From CAYVVD01 sp964454975 (GTDB lineage Bacteria; Bacteroidota; Ignavibacteria; Kapaibacteriales; UBA2268), in assembly GCA_964454975.1 (NCBI GenBank), contig CAYVVD010000012.1, forward strand, positions 1-64,000: a DNA stretch of 64,000 nt, read 5' to 3'. Under the pieces are notes generated by a model. It saw only the letters and a list, made by a program, of their open reading frames with translations, was not told where the DNA came from and made no database searches. How positions within the stretch are numbered: position 1 is the stretch's first letter; each line of letters starts with the position of its first letter. Shown here in pieces: positions 8,351-18,102 of the stretch. A program made the position numbers and the translations under genes.

Positions 8351-9529
8351 TTATAAATGGAAATTCACACCTCTTTGAAGCCTTGGGTCACCAATAGCAA
8401 CAAGGTTTCTTCCTTTTGATGCAAAATAGAAAACTGTAATAACCAATCCGATGGTAAATACCGGGAATGCAATTTCATAAAAACTAAACACAGGCCCTTC
8501 CGGGCTAAAAGTTGGCATAACAAGCCAATAAAGATTATAAAAGTGTGCAAAAAGCATCCACGGTGCGATAAATTTCAGCCTGCCGGGATCAGACTTTGAG
8601 TCTCTCGATAGCAATGCGATAAATGGTACAACAAAATGAATGAAAATCAAACCAATTGATATTGGCATCCATCCGTGTTCAGACCTGTGTATGAACCAGA
8701 ATGTTTCTTCGGGAATATTAGCGTACCAAATCAGCATGAATTGGCTGAATGCGATATATGCCCAAAAGTTTGTGAAAGCGAAAGTCAAAGCTCCGAAGTT
8801 ATAATAGTGGTCACGTGTTAAGCCTTTAACAAGCATTCCTGATTTGTCAGCAGTAACCGCAATATAAGTTAGGACTGCTAAAGCTACTAAAAATGTACCG
8901 GCAAAGTAGTAAACACCAAAAATAGTTGAAAACCAGTGCGGCTCAAGGCTCATCATAAAGTCAACGGCCATGAGTGTAATCATCACGGCAAACAAAGGCA
9001 TAAAAATAGCTGAGAATATAGAAGCCCTTTTTGTAATTGATTGTTCCCCGGTCTGGTCTTGTTTCTGAGTTTTATCAACGATAAAAAACTTGAAAAACAG
9101 GAATATTGCAATAATTGAGATAAATCTAACCAAGAAGAAGCTGAAGTTCAGATATGGTTCTTTGCTCTGTAGAATTGCATCCTGGTCAACGGCATCCTGA
9201 TGCATCCAATGATACATGTCATGCATGTTAAGAAGAACAGGAATTGCAAGAAGTGGTGCAATAAAGATTAATGATGTAAGGATTTCGCTTATTCTGCGGA
9301 AAGGGACACTCCATACAGCTCCAACGAGGTATTCAAGAGCAACGAGAAATAGCGAGCCAATTCCAATACTCAATAAAAACATAAATGAAATAAGGCTGTT
9401 GAATGATGCCCTGATGGGGTCAAATATAAAAGAGACTGCAACGAGCAATGCGCCTATTAAAAGAAGCGCTATACCAATTGTACCGACTTTGGCAGGTATG
9501 TTCTTCCTTTCATAACTGACTTCAATCAT
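8351..9529 (-). CDS. actF: Alternative complex III subunit ActF (NrfD-like membrane protein)
   Basis: 392 residues with about ten helices. It is a NrfD/PsrC-like integral membrane subunit homologous to ActC but without the quinol-site features of ActC. Alternative complex III oxidises quinol and passes electrons to cytochrome c or directly to an oxidase. The ATG overlaps the actDE stop by four bases (ATGA) and has a strong AGGAGG seven bases upstream. Downstream is the monoheme cytochrome c. Confidence 0.92.
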   Translation of the reverse strand: MIEVSYERKNIPAKVGTIGIALLLIGALLVAVSFIFDPIRASFNSLISFMFLLSIGIGSLFLVALEYLVGAVWSVPFRRISEILTSLIFIAPLLAIPVLLNMHDMYHWMHQDAVDQDAILQSKEPYLNFSFFLVRFISIIAIFLFFKFFIVDKTQKQDQTGEQSITKRASIFSAIFMPLFAVMITLMAVDFMMSLEPHWFSTIFGVYYFAGTFLVALAVLTYIAVTADKSGMLVKGLTRDHYYNFGALTFAFTNFWAYIAFSQFMLIWYANIPEETFWFIHRSEHGWMPISIGLIFIHFVVPFIALLSRDSKSDPGRLKFIAPWMLFAHFYNLYWLVMPTFSPEGPVFSFYEIAFPVFTIGLVITVFYFASKGRNLVAIGDPRLQRGVNFHL

Positions 9530-10662
9530 TTCAAGTCCTCCTCGTTAGCATATTTTGCCTTCTGCAATGCCCTGATGTATAGTACAATCTTCCATCTTTC
9601 ATCGCGGGTTACAATCTTATCATAGGCGGGCATTACATTCTGTCCGTCAGTCATCACATGATAAATCCTTCCGTCAGTCCATTCCCTTACTTTCTCCGAG
9701 TGTAGTGTTGGTGGATTTGGGAAAAGGTTGTTCAAGCGGCTGTCTCCTTCACCAAAATACCCATGGCACGGGCTGCAGTAAGTATTAAACTTGTCCTCTC
9801 CTTCTGTAAGGTTATCTTCTGTAGATTCAAATGGATTAGCGAGAAATTGCCCTGCAAGCTCGGGTTCGCCTTTGTAAGGATAGGGTATGAAGCCTTTTGC
9901 AACTGTCCCTTCAACCGGAATTCTCATTGCTGCATTGTCCATGTAAAACTCTGACTCACCTTGTGCATTCAACCTGCTTTGTTCCATCATCCAGTCCCAG
10001 GGAGGAAGAAACAGCCAAATGTTTAAAACACTGTAGGCGGAAACGGCGACAAGGATTGCTGTAAAACCAAGGAAACTTAGGAATTTCGGCTCGAATAAAA
10101 TATGCTTGTGGCTGACTTCCTTCTCATCAAAATAAATTTCCTGTATTTCCTTAGAGCCAATTTCAGTTAAAAATGCTTTAGCTTTATCAAGTTCAAATTT
10201 TTCATTTTTAGCTTCTATAACAACACCAAATTTATCAACTGATACCTTCTTAATATAATCGGAATCGTGAAGCGGATGGCTATTGTTCGGGAATTTAAAG
10301 AATAGCACAAACATAGAAATAACTGTGCCACAGGTGGAGATGAGAACTGTCAGCTCGAATAAAACAGGTACATATGCCGGTAAAGCAAATAACGGCTTCC
10401 CACCAATAACAAGAGGGTAATCTACATTCGTAGTGAAGTATATTAATGCCAATCCAGTTAACAGCCCTGTTAAGGCAAGTCCAAGTGCAAACCAGCCCAT
10501 AGGCGAGCGTTTCATCTTCATCTTGCTGTCAATGCCATGCAAAGGATAAGATGAATGGACATCAAAATGCTTATATCCTTCGTCGGCAACTTTCCTGGCA
10601 GCGGAAGCTATTTCATCAGGCGTATCGAATAGCCCGGCTACAGCATAGAGCTTGTTACTCAT
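9526..10662 (-). CDS. ActD-ActE fusion: DUF3341 membrane domain plus cytochrome c
   Basis: 378 residues from the ATG at 10662 (MSNKLYAVAGLFD). This start has GGAGG five bases upstream and overlaps the actC stop by 8 bases. Upstream in-frame starts lie inside actC and have no ribosome site. Residues 1-170 form the DUF3341/ActD domain (AVAGLFDTPDEIASAARK, two helices). A further helix precedes a periplasmic cytochrome c domain with CSPCHG and a Met ligand in QNVMPAYD, which resembles ActE. ActD and ActE are usually separate genes, so this is a fusion. The cytochrome domain should face the periplasm next to ActA. Confidence 0.9.
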   Translation of the reverse strand: MSNKLYAVAGLFDTPDEIASAARKVADEGYKHFDVHSSYPLHGIDSKMKMKRSPMGWFALGLALTGLLTGLALIYFTTNVDYPLVIGGKPLFALPAYVPVLFELTVLISTCGTVISMFVLFFKFPNNSHPLHDSDYIKKVSVDKFGVVIEAKNEKFELDKAKAFLTEIGSKEIQEIYFDEKEVSHKHILFEPKFLSFLGFTAILVAVSAYSVLNIWLFLPPWDWMMEQSRLNAQGESEFYMDNAAMRIPVEGTVAKGFIPYPYKGEPELAGQFLANPFESTEDNLTEGEDKFNTYCSPCHGYFGEGDSRLNNLFPNPPTLHSEKVREWTDGRIYHVMTDGQNVMPAYDKIVTRDERWKIVLYIRALQKAKYANEEDLK

Positions 10663-12025
10663 GTTTTCCTCCATGCTTTGGTTGGGAACCTGTGAGCACT
10701 GCTTTAATCTCTGCAATTGAAACAGCAGGCAGTGTTTTTGAGAACAACAGTACAAGCGTCAGGAATAATCCGAAGCTTCCAAGCAGAATACCGCCGTCTG
10801 TAAGAGTTGGTTTGTAGTATGCCCAACTTGAAGGCAGGAAATCCCTGGAAAGTGAGGTTACAACTATGACAAATCTTTCAAACCACATGCCCACATTAAT
10901 CAGCACTCCGATAATGAACATGATTACAATATTTCTTCTGATACTCTTAAACCAGAACAACTGTGGGAAAATCACATTACAGCTGACCATAATCCAGTAA
11001 GACCAGGCATAAGGCCCGAAAGCCCTGTTCAGGAATGCAAACTGTTCTGCAGAGTTGCCGCTATACCAGGCGATGAAAAACTCTGTAGCATAAGCATAAC
11101 CCACCATCATGCCTGTAACCATCATAATCTTGTTCATCTTCTCGAGCGTATCCATTGTGATGATATGCTCGTAATTGAATATTTTTCTGATGAATATCAG
11201 CACATTCTGCACCATTGCGAAACCGGAGAAAATAGCCCCGGCTACGAAATAAGGTGGGAATATAGTTGTATGCCAACCCGGAATGATTGACACAGCAAAG
11301 TCAAAGCTAACTATAGTATGCACCGACAACACAAGCGGTGTTGCAAAACCAGCCAGGATAAGATAAACCAGTTCGTAATGTTGCCAATGGCGGTTGGAAT
11401 GCCTCCATCCCAGGCTCAATACCGAATAAATAATTTTCTTGAATTGTTTTTTCGCTCTGTCTCGCAGGATGGCGAAATCAGGGACAAGGCCGACATACCA
11501 GAATACAAAAGAGACTGTAAAGTAGGTTGAAACCGCAAACACGTCCCAAAGCAGTGGGGATGTAAAGTTTACCCAGAGAGCATGCTGATTCGGGTATGGG
11601 AATAAATATCCGCCAAGCCAAGGACGGCCAATATGAATTAACGGGAAGATCGCCGCACAAATAACAGCAAAGATTGTCATCGCCTCCGCAAAACGGGCTA
11701 TACCCGTCCTCCATTTCTGCCTGAACAAAAACAAAATAGCAGAAATAAGAGTTCCTGCATGGCCGATTCCGACCCAAAAAACGAAGTTGACAATCGGGAA
11801 TCCCCAACCGACAGGGTTGTTGTTACCCCAAAGTCCTGTACCATACCAGAATGAAAGACCAAGGGCAATGACTCCAACAGTAAGCATTGTAACAGTTACA
11901 GTCAGGGCCGCCCAGTATTTCCAATCAGCTCCCTCATCTAACGGGCGGGAGATAGTTTCATTAATAGCTTTTAACGACGGATTGCCTTCAATTACGTGCA
12001 TTTCCTTCGCGTAATCTACACTCAC
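10655..12025 (-). CDS. actC: Alternative complex III subunit ActC (NrfD-like, quinol site)
   Basis: 456 residues with about ten helices. It is a NrfD family protein that forms the quinol-oxidising membrane core with ActB. HAGTLISAILFLFRQKWR is a typical conserved loop of ActC. The start is GTG at 12025, overlapping the actB stop as GTGA. It is supported by GGAGG seven bases upstream; the next ATG, at 12001, has no comparable site. Confidence 0.95.
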   Translation of the reverse strand: MSVDYAKEMHVIEGNPSLKAINETISRPLDEGADWKYWAALTVTVTMLTVGVIALGLSFWYGTGLWGNNNPVGWGFPIVNFVFWVGIGHAGTLISAILFLFRQKWRTGIARFAEAMTIFAVICAAIFPLIHIGRPWLGGYLFPYPNQHALWVNFTSPLLWDVFAVSTYFTVSFVFWYVGLVPDFAILRDRAKKQFKKIIYSVLSLGWRHSNRHWQHYELVYLILAGFATPLVLSVHTIVSFDFAVSIIPGWHTTIFPPYFVAGAIFSGFAMVQNVLIFIRKIFNYEHIITMDTLEKMNKIMMVTGMMVGYAYATEFFIAWYSGNSAEQFAFLNRAFGPYAWSYWIMVSCNVIFPQLFWFKSIRRNIVIMFIIGVLINVGMWFERFVIVVTSLSRDFLPSSWAYYKPTLTDGGILLGSFGLFLTLVLLFSKTLPAVSIAEIKAVLTGSQPKHGGKHE

Positions 12026-15000
12026 GACTTATCCTCCGCTTTGGTATTCTTCAATCTTGCAAGGTATGTTACGTTCGGCCTTACATTTATTAATTCAAGC
12101 ACATGGTAACCAAGGTTGTGCTTTCTCAGTTTCGATACTTTTGATTCAGGGTCGTTTACGTCGCCAAATACAATAGCGTCTGCGGGGCATGCTTCCTGGC
12201 ATGCAGTTACAACGTTGCTGCCTTTCAGTTCCTTTCCGTCGCGAGTGGCATTGGAACGGGCTTCGGAAATCCTCTGAACACAGAAAGTACATTTTTCCAT
12301 TACACCACGTGCACGGATTGTTACTTCCGGATTATGCAACAATTCTAACGAATCACCCTTATAATAGCTGTCCGCAACATGGTCCCTGAAATCAAAGAAG
12401 TTGAATCTTCTTACTTTATAAGGGCAGTTGTTTGCACAATACCTCGTTCCAACACACCTGTTGTAAACCATCTGGTTTAGCCCGTCCGGACTGTGAGTTG
12501 TAGCTACAACCGGGCAGACATTTTCACAAGGTGCGTTGTCGCAATGCTGGCAAAGCATTGGCTGATGGTTAACTCCGGGATTGTCAGGCGTTCCTGTATA
12601 ATACCTGTCAAGCCTCATCCAATGCATTTCACGTCCAACTTCTACCTGATCCTTGCCGACAACTGCAATATTATTCTCTACATTACAGGCAGCAACACAT
12701 TGTGAACAGCCTGTGCATTTATTCATATCAATTGCCATCCCCCACTTCACATCATTGTAAGGTATATCCTGGGTTATGCTGAATACTTCATGCCCGCCAT
12801 GCTTAAACATATCGGGATGATGCATATAGTCTGCAACGCTTGCTTCCCTGATAATATCACGTTTGAATTGGAAGTCCTTTGTGAATTCATCATCCAGCGA
12901 GTGATGTTCCTGCGTGGAAACAAGTTTATACGTTCCATTTCCCTTGCTAACCCGGGCGCCTGTATAAATCAGGTTCGAAATACCGCCTTTCTTCGACATA
13001 AGTGTATTGGCATTAAAGCCAACACCATTGCCGATTTCGCCTGCATGTGTTCTTCCATACCCAAGCTCAATGGCAACCAATTTATCCGCCAGGCCCGGTT
13101 GAATAAATGCAGGCATTTCAAGCTCTTTACCATTTATGCTCACTTTGAGCATATCATCCATTTCTACATTAAGCTCTTTGGCAGTAGCAGGGCTGATTGC
13201 TGCATAATTATCCCAGCAGACCTTGCTAACAGGATGTGGAATTTCCTGCAGCCAGCCATTATTTGCAAAGCGACCGTCATCACCAACAAAATGACTGCTA
13301 AGAAACATCAATGTAATCCCTGATTTTGGTCTGAATACAAAATTCTCAGCCGTTTCGATATTAAATGCCGGATTTATTACATCTTCTTCCGGTTTAGGTG
13401 GCTCATAAAAACCGTCGTGCAAAGCTGAATACCAAAAGCGGTCAGCATTTACAACTGCGCCTGATATCGGGTATATTTCTTCCTGCCAGCGTTTCTTGAG
13501 GTATTGATGATAATCAGTTTCTTTATAGTTTTCGGGCGTGTCACTTAGCCAGTTCAGAATAATTGCTTCTTTCTGGCGAGAATCGTACAAAGGCTGAATG
13601 ACTGGTTGTTGCAAGCTTACAACATTGCTTTTGTACTGATGGTCGCCCCATGATTCAAAGTTATGATTAATGGGGAGAATATAATCACTAATCAATGTTG
13701 ATTCATTCTCAAATTCTACAAGCGAAATAATGAAATCAACATTTTCAAGAGATTCTTCGATTCCGTAATCTGCAGGAAGTGTGTAAACCGGATTTGTATC
13801 TATGTTGATCAAAGCGCCGATTCTTCCGGATTTCAACTTTGAAGCAAGCTCATCAACACTGCCAAAATTCTCTGGCCCAAGCCACTGACCGAGGCGCTTA
13901 ACATCGTTATCATACAAAACATCATTGCCGAGAACTGCATTGAGCAGGTTCACAAGGATGTGAACGTTTTCATTCTGGCAATCTCCAGCATAAACAATAG
14001 ATTTTCCGGCATTTGTCACAAGATCTTCTACAAGGTAATAAACAATGCTTTTATCTACGCCATGTTTACTGCAAAAACCATCAATTGTATAACTGTTGAT
14101 TTTTGATTCAATGGTAACGCTTAATTCGACTTTAGGTGTTATTCTCCTGCGCACCTCATTCAGTATGGTCATCAGGAGCTCAGGCTGGTCTTCTGGTGTA
14201 ACTCTAAGCCTGTAATCCGCAAGAGTACCGGTAAGAGACATTTGGCCTTCGACCGAATAAAGCCTGTTGAAGTTTTCGGGCTTGTCAACATCCCTTCTTG
14301 ATGCATATGCGTTTGTTTGAAGCGGCACCTCGCCTTCAGTGCCGAGAATATCAGCTTCAAGAGTTAAGATAACATTAGCATCCTGCCATTTAATAAACGG
14401 TGGTTCGCCGGTGCCGTAACATTTTAACCATGCTATTCTGCGATTGTCATCGTTAACAGGGTTGCAATTATAAAACATTGTGTTTGAGTACTTAGCACGG
14501 AACTCCCTGAGAATTTTGGCAAAAGTTGGCGAAGATACCCAGTCTGTAAGAAAAGCGATTTCTTTACCTTTTGCTTTGGCTTCTTCTAATTTTTTAATAA
14601 TGCCTTTATCGGCATCTGCCCATTCTACTCTTTCATAATCACCCTGGTAGAGAATCATATCACTTTTATTGAGCTTCTTGGGAAATCTCAGTCTCGATGG
14701 GTCATACAAGTTCAAGAGGCTTGCCTGAACTTTTGAGTCTATTTTACCTTTATTTACAGGATGATTAGGATTACCGTCGATTTTTACAGGCCTTCCTTCG
14801 CGGGTCTTAATAAGAATTCCCCAGCCATATTTATTCCCTGTGTAAGTTGAAGCGTAATAATTGGGAATACCCGGCATAATGCTTTCAGGTTTTGTTACAT
14901 ATGGCATTATCTCGCCCTTGTCGCGGTAATTATTGCAGCTTGTTGCGGCAAAAGCCGTAGATACTCCAAGCAGAGCAAGGAACCTGCGCCTCGATACCGG

Positions 15001-15150
15001 AGACATCTTGTCAACATCAAACTCAGATGTTACTCCTTCGGCAAATTCATGCTTTTTCATCTCTACCACTTCAGGTTCATTGTTCAGAACCCTGAGGCTT
15101 TTCCAGAATTTTTGCCTGCTTTCTTTTCCGTTACTATTTGAAGCACCCAT
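12022..15150 (-). CDS. actB: Alternative complex III subunit ActB (molybdopterin-like plus FeS domains)
   Basis: 1042 residues, the full fused ActB. A twin-arginine motif (SRRRFL, residues 53-58) and hydrophobic stretch direct Tat export. Residues of about 80-740 resemble the molybdopterin oxidoreductase fold, which lacks cofactor in characterised ACIII. The C-terminal 240 residues carry four ferredoxin-type Cys clusters: CTGCSQCVAAC, CQHCDNAPCENVCP, CVGTRYCANNCP, and CTFC with CQEACP. In the family these bind three [4Fe-4S] and one [3Fe-4S]. They receive electrons from quinol at ActC and pass them to the hemes of ActA. Confidence 0.97.
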   Translation of the reverse strand: MGASNSNGKESRQKFWKSLRVLNNEPEVVEMKKHEFAEGVTSEFDVDKMSPVSRRRFLALLGVSTAFAATSCNNYRDKGEIMPYVTKPESIMPGIPNYYASTYTGNKYGWGILIKTREGRPVKIDGNPNHPVNKGKIDSKVQASLLNLYDPSRLRFPKKLNKSDMILYQGDYERVEWADADKGIIKKLEEAKAKGKEIAFLTDWVSSPTFAKILREFRAKYSNTMFYNCNPVNDDNRRIAWLKCYGTGEPPFIKWQDANVILTLEADILGTEGEVPLQTNAYASRRDVDKPENFNRLYSVEGQMSLTGTLADYRLRVTPEDQPELLMTILNEVRRRITPKVELSVTIESKINSYTIDGFCSKHGVDKSIVYYLVEDLVTNAGKSIVYAGDCQNENVHILVNLLNAVLGNDVLYDNDVKRLGQWLGPENFGSVDELASKLKSGRIGALINIDTNPVYTLPADYGIEESLENVDFIISLVEFENESTLISDYILPINHNFESWGDHQYKSNVVSLQQPVIQPLYDSRQKEAIILNWLSDTPENYKETDYHQYLKKRWQEEIYPISGAVVNADRFWYSALHDGFYEPPKPEEDVINPAFNIETAENFVFRPKSGITLMFLSSHFVGDDGRFANNGWLQEIPHPVSKVCWDNYAAISPATAKELNVEMDDMLKVSINGKELEMPAFIQPGLADKLVAIELGYGRTHAGEIGNGVGFNANTLMSKKGGISNLIYTGARVSKGNGTYKLVSTQEHHSLDDEFTKDFQFKRDIIREASVADYMHHPDMFKHGGHEVFSITQDIPYNDVKWGMAIDMNKCTGCSQCVAACNVENNIAVVGKDQVEVGREMHWMRLDRYYTGTPDNPGVNHQPMLCQHCDNAPCENVCPVVATTHSPDGLNQMVYNRCVGTRYCANNCPYKVRRFNFFDFRDHVADSYYKGDSLELLHNPEVTIRARGVMEKCTFCVQRISEARSNATRDGKELKGSNVVTACQEACPADAIVFGDVNDPESKVSKLRKHNLGYHVLELINVRPNVTYLARLKNTKAEDKS

Positions 15151-15161
15151 ATAATAAGGCC

Positions 15162-15368
15162 TTATTTAATTCTTTTTATTGCGTTTGGATTAATTCTCGC
15201 TTCGGGCTTTTTATCAAGAAGTGAATTATTTATCCGGCCTGATTCAGTGCTGCCGGTTAAAGGCAGAATTTTACCCAAAACTGCTGCAAATGCAGCAAAG
15301 CCGGTTATTTTAAATATATTCCTTCTTACAGCATCTGTGCTGAAATTGGATTTATCTCTTTGTCTCAT
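15162..15368 (-). CDS. Small Tat-signal-like or single-helix protein between actA and actB
   Basis: 68 residues from the ATG at 15368; a TTG at 15392 would overlap actA. It contains RRNIFKITGFAAFAAVLGKI, which looks like a twin-arginine signal or a short membrane helix, and a basic C-terminus (RINPNAIKRIK). It starts 11 bases after the actA stop and ends 11 before the actB start, so it is very likely translated with the operon. No named family is recognised. It could be a small ACIII subunit or assembly factor. The ribosome site is weak. Confidence 0.6.
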   Translation of the reverse strand: MRQRDKSNFSTDAVRRNIFKITGFAAFAAVLGKILPLTGSTESGRINNSLLDKKPEARINPNAIKRIK

Positions 15369-15379
15369 ATAACGCCCAA

Positions 15380-15952
15380 TTATCTGTGGCAAGCATTACA
15401 ATATTCAGGCCCGTTGTTGACCGTCTCCTGCAGGTATGGCAATCTTGCGTGCGCATCCCTGTGGCAATTAAGGCAGTTTGCCATTGTAAACGAATGCACC
15501 TGACCCACTACCTCCATTGAGGCAATATTACCATGGCAGCTCTCACACTCAATCCCCTTATTCACATGCACGCTGTGATTGAAATAAGCGTAATCAGGTA
15601 ACTTGTGAATCCTCTTCCAGGGAATTGGTTCGCCATTCTCATAATAAGCAACCAGTTTCATGATTTCTTCCTTGTCCCTGTGGACAACAGAATGGCAATT
15701 CATACAAGTTTCAGTTGGCGGTACAACTGCATGGCGTGATTTCTCTACCCCAACATGGCAGTACCGGCAATCAATTTCAAGATCGCCTGCATGAAGCTTG
15801 TGTGAATAGTTTATAGGCTGTTCCGGCTGGTATCCAAGGCCATCCCTTTCAGGCCTCGAAATATAGTAGGTTAGCGCATAAGAAACAATTATAACAAACA
15901 AAGTGATGGGTAAACGAACCTTTAAAGCATAATCTAATATGGTTTTCTTCAC
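15380..15952 (-). CDS. actA: Alternative complex III subunit ActA (pentaheme cytochrome c)
   Basis: 190 residues with one N-terminal anchor helix (about 14-31). Five CxxCH sites begin at residues 62, 83, 136, 160 and 185 (CRYCH, CMNCH, CESCH, CLNCH, CNACH), matching the pentaheme ActA. The last heme site lies one residue from the C-terminus. ActA collects electrons from the ActB FeS clusters on the periplasmic side. The start is GTG at 15952. It is the first gene of the operon, with about 300 bases of AT-rich DNA upstream. Confidence 0.96.
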   Translation of the reverse strand: MKKTILDYALKVRLPITLFVIIVSYALTYYISRPERDGLGYQPEQPINYSHKLHAGDLEIDCRYCHVGVEKSRHAVVPPTETCMNCHSVVHRDKEEIMKLVAYYENGEPIPWKRIHKLPDYAYFNHSVHVNKGIECESCHGNIASMEVVGQVHSFTMANCLNCHRDAHARLPYLQETVNNGPEYCNACHR

Positions 15953-16018
15953 TTCTTTCGAATTTCCTAATGTTGCCCCAATTTATCTTAGCCTTGCGGC
16001 TTTATCCCCATTTATATT

Positions 16019-16034
16019 TACCGGCATTCCGGTA
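16019..16034. promoter_or_regulatory. Inverted repeat TACCGG-N4-CCGGTA upstream of actA
   Basis: A perfect 6-base inverted repeat with a 4-base spacer, GC-rich in an AT-rich setting. It lies just downstream of the putative -7 box, where a repressor operator or a 5' mRNA hairpin could act. No known regulator site is recognised. Confidence 0.35.
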
Positions 16035-16045
16035 TTTTTTGCATG

Positions 16046-16053
16046 CAAATATA
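16046..16053 (-). promoter_or_regulatory. Putative -7 box for the ACIII-caa3 operon
   Basis: TATATTTG on the minus strand matches TAnnTTTG exactly, about 94 bases before the actA GTG. A TTG lies upstream but only 8 bases away, so no proper -33 element is seen. Confidence 0.4.
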
Positions 16054-16251
16054 ATAAAATCCAACACTAAAATTAAAAACTGTTCAGAAATATTTAATTA
16101 CTGTACATTACTTTTTATGTGATTATTGGAAAAGGAATGCCTTTATTAAATTTTAAAAAAATCGAACCAACTCAATCACAAAAAGCGAACTTACGAAATA
16201 ATCAAAAAAGCTAAAAATGAATTTAGGCTCATTTAAACAATGAACAAGCTG

Positions 16252-17604
16252 TTAATTATCAAGAATTGAATTCGCCTTGTGTAAAAGTTTTTCGCAGGTT
16301 TCAGCATTTGTTGACTCGGCTATAATCCTGATGATTGGTTCAGTGTTAGAGGCTCTTAATTGAATCCAGTAATTTTCATTTATAATTTTAATCCCGTCAT
16401 CTTCGATAAATTCACCAACAAATTCATTCCGGATTTTTGATATAAATCCCTTAATGTCCCCAGAAAACTGCTTTTTTGTCTTTTTCATAAAATAAGTGGG
16501 CAATTCATCAGATAATTCAGTTAATGATTTCCCGGAAGATGAAATTAAAGTTAATATCAATGCTGTGCCAACCAAAGAATCGCGCCCGTAGTGGCAGGCG
16601 GGCAAAATAACCCCTCCGCTGCCTTCGCCGCCAATAATAGCGCCAACTTCTTTCATCTTTTTTACGACGTTAATTTCTCCAACCGGTGAACGCAATACTT
16701 TCCCACCATTTTTATCGGCTACAAAATCCGTCATCATACTTGTTGAATGGTTTACCACTGCCACAAATTCATATTCTGAATTTCTTAATATTGAGAAAAC
16801 TGATTCTATTGATAGAGCAATTGTTTTCTCTTCTCCAATTGGCACGCCATCGCTACCAATTAGAACAAGCCTGTCAGCATCCGGGTCAACAGCAATTCCT
16901 AAATCGGCTTTTTCTTTTTTAACAGATTCACAGAGATCTGACAAATATTCCGGCAGGGGTTCGGGTGTATGAGGAAATTTACCGCTGCCATTGCAATACA
17001 GGGGAACAACAGTACATCCCATACTTTCGAGTAATTGCGGTATTGCGTAAGAGCCTGATGCATTTACTGCATCTACAACTATTTTTAATTTTAGGTTCTT
17101 AACATTTTCTATATGAGGCTTTAAAAAATCAACAGCAAAAATATTATCAATGTGTGATTCTATTGGGTTTTCAAAACTTTTAACTTCACCCGTCACGGAT
17201 GATTTGAAGAATTTACTACTATCTACAATATTCCATAGTTCCTGATTCTCAAATGAATCCAGAAACACTCCGTTTGAGCTAAGGAATTTCAATCCGTTCC
17301 ATTCTTCTGGATTATGTGATGCAGTTATTGCAATTCCACCTGCTGCATCGCTATGCTCTGTTAATAGCTGTACAGTAGGGGTCGGAACCATGCCTGCTAT
17401 TACAACATCTCTGCCGCATTTGCTCAGGGTTCGGACTACAATATCTTCAATCCATTTACCGCTTGGCCTTCCATCCATGCCTAAAATTACAGGACCCGAA
17501 GCGCAGTATTTTGAAAATCCTGATGTATATTTTTCAATTGTATCCGGCGTAAGGCTGTCACCCAATGTCCCCCTTAGACCGGAAATTGACCTGATTAATG
17601 GCAT
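16252..17604 (-). CDS. Phosphoglucosamine mutase / phosphomannomutase family enzyme
   Basis: 450 residues from the ATG at 17604; an upstream TTG (17637) is less likely. It is an alpha-D-phosphohexomutase that moves phosphate between C1 and C6 of a hexose. The active-site Ser lies in ITASHNPEEWNG, the Mg site is DPDADR, the sugar loop is GGEGSGG and the phosphate loop is RASNTEP. The sequence best fits GlmM-like or ManB-like bacterial enzymes, and the substrate (glucosamine, mannose or glucose phosphate) cannot be told from motifs alone. It is divergent from the MauE gene, with 63 bases between. A TATTTTTG box on the minus strand (17635-17642) is a possible -7. Confidence 0.92.
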   Translation of the reverse strand: MPLIRSISGLRGTLGDSLTPDTIEKYTSGFSKYCASGPVILGMDGRPSGKWIEDIVVRTLSKCGRDVVIAGMVPTPTVQLLTEHSDAAGGIAITASHNPEEWNGLKFLSSNGVFLDSFENQELWNIVDSSKFFKSSVTGEVKSFENPIESHIDNIFAVDFLKPHIENVKNLKLKIVVDAVNASGSYAIPQLLESMGCTVVPLYCNGSGKFPHTPEPLPEYLSDLCESVKKEKADLGIAVDPDADRLVLIGSDGVPIGEEKTIALSIESVFSILRNSEYEFVAVVNHSTSMMTDFVADKNGGKVLRSPVGEINVVKKMKEVGAIIGGEGSGGVILPACHYGRDSLVGTALILTLISSSGKSLTELSDELPTYFMKKTKKQFSGDIKGFISKIRNEFVGEFIEDDGIKIINENYWIQLRASNTEPIIRIIAESTNAETCEKLLHKANSILDN

Positions 17605-17667
17605 TCTGTTTACCAGATGATTCAATAATTTCAACAAAAATAAGTCATAATGTTAAAATGAGGAAAC

Positions 17668-18102
17668 ATGCTGAAGAATTCATACATATCATTGATTGCC
17701 AGGGTTGTTGTCGGATTGATGTTTATTATAGTAGGAGCCAGCAAAATTGGTAACACAGCCTCGTTTGCCAATGAAATCGGCAATTATGATATGCTGCCAG
17801 GATTTACACTTAATTTTCTTGCCTTAACGCTGCCCTGGATTGAAGTATTCGTTGGCATCCTGCTAATACTGGGCATTAAACTGAAAGCTAACTCAATGCT
17901 CTCTTCTGCATTATTGCTTGCATTTACCCTTGCGGTCGCGATTGCATTTGCCCGTGGTCTGAACATTGAATGCGGTTGCTATTCGAGCATTGCCGAGCAA
18001 ACGGTGGGATGGACAAAAATCCTTCAAAACACAGGTTTGCTTCTCCTCTCACTTTATGTATATTTCCATCCTGGAGACAAACTAATACTTGCTAAAGAAT
18101 AA
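17668..18102 (+). CDS. MauE/DoxX-family membrane protein
   Basis: 144 residues with four helices. ARVVVGLMFIIVGASKIGN is the DoxX/MauE signature helix, and LNIECGCYS carries a Cys-Gly-Cys pair typical of the MauE branch. MauE-like proteins are linked to disulfide chemistry in the cell envelope; here the role is inferred only. The start has AGGAAAC just upstream. The stop overlaps the ComF start (TAATG), so the two genes are coupled. Confidence 0.85.
   Translation: MLKNSYISLIARVVVGLMFIIVGASKIGNTASFANEIGNYDMLPGFTLNFLALTLPWIEVFVGILLILGIKLKANSMLSSALLLAFTLAVAIAFARGLNIECGCYSSIAEQTVGWTKILQNTGLLLLSLYVYFHPGDKLILAKE

Larger units (their letters stand above)
15953..16251. other. Upstream region of the ACIII-caa3 operon
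   Basis: About 300 AT-rich bases between actA and the phosphohexomutase gene, both on the minus strand. It should hold the operon promoter and the end of the preceding transcript. A -7-like box and a perfect inverted repeat are listed separately. No other gene is visible. Confidence 0.6.
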
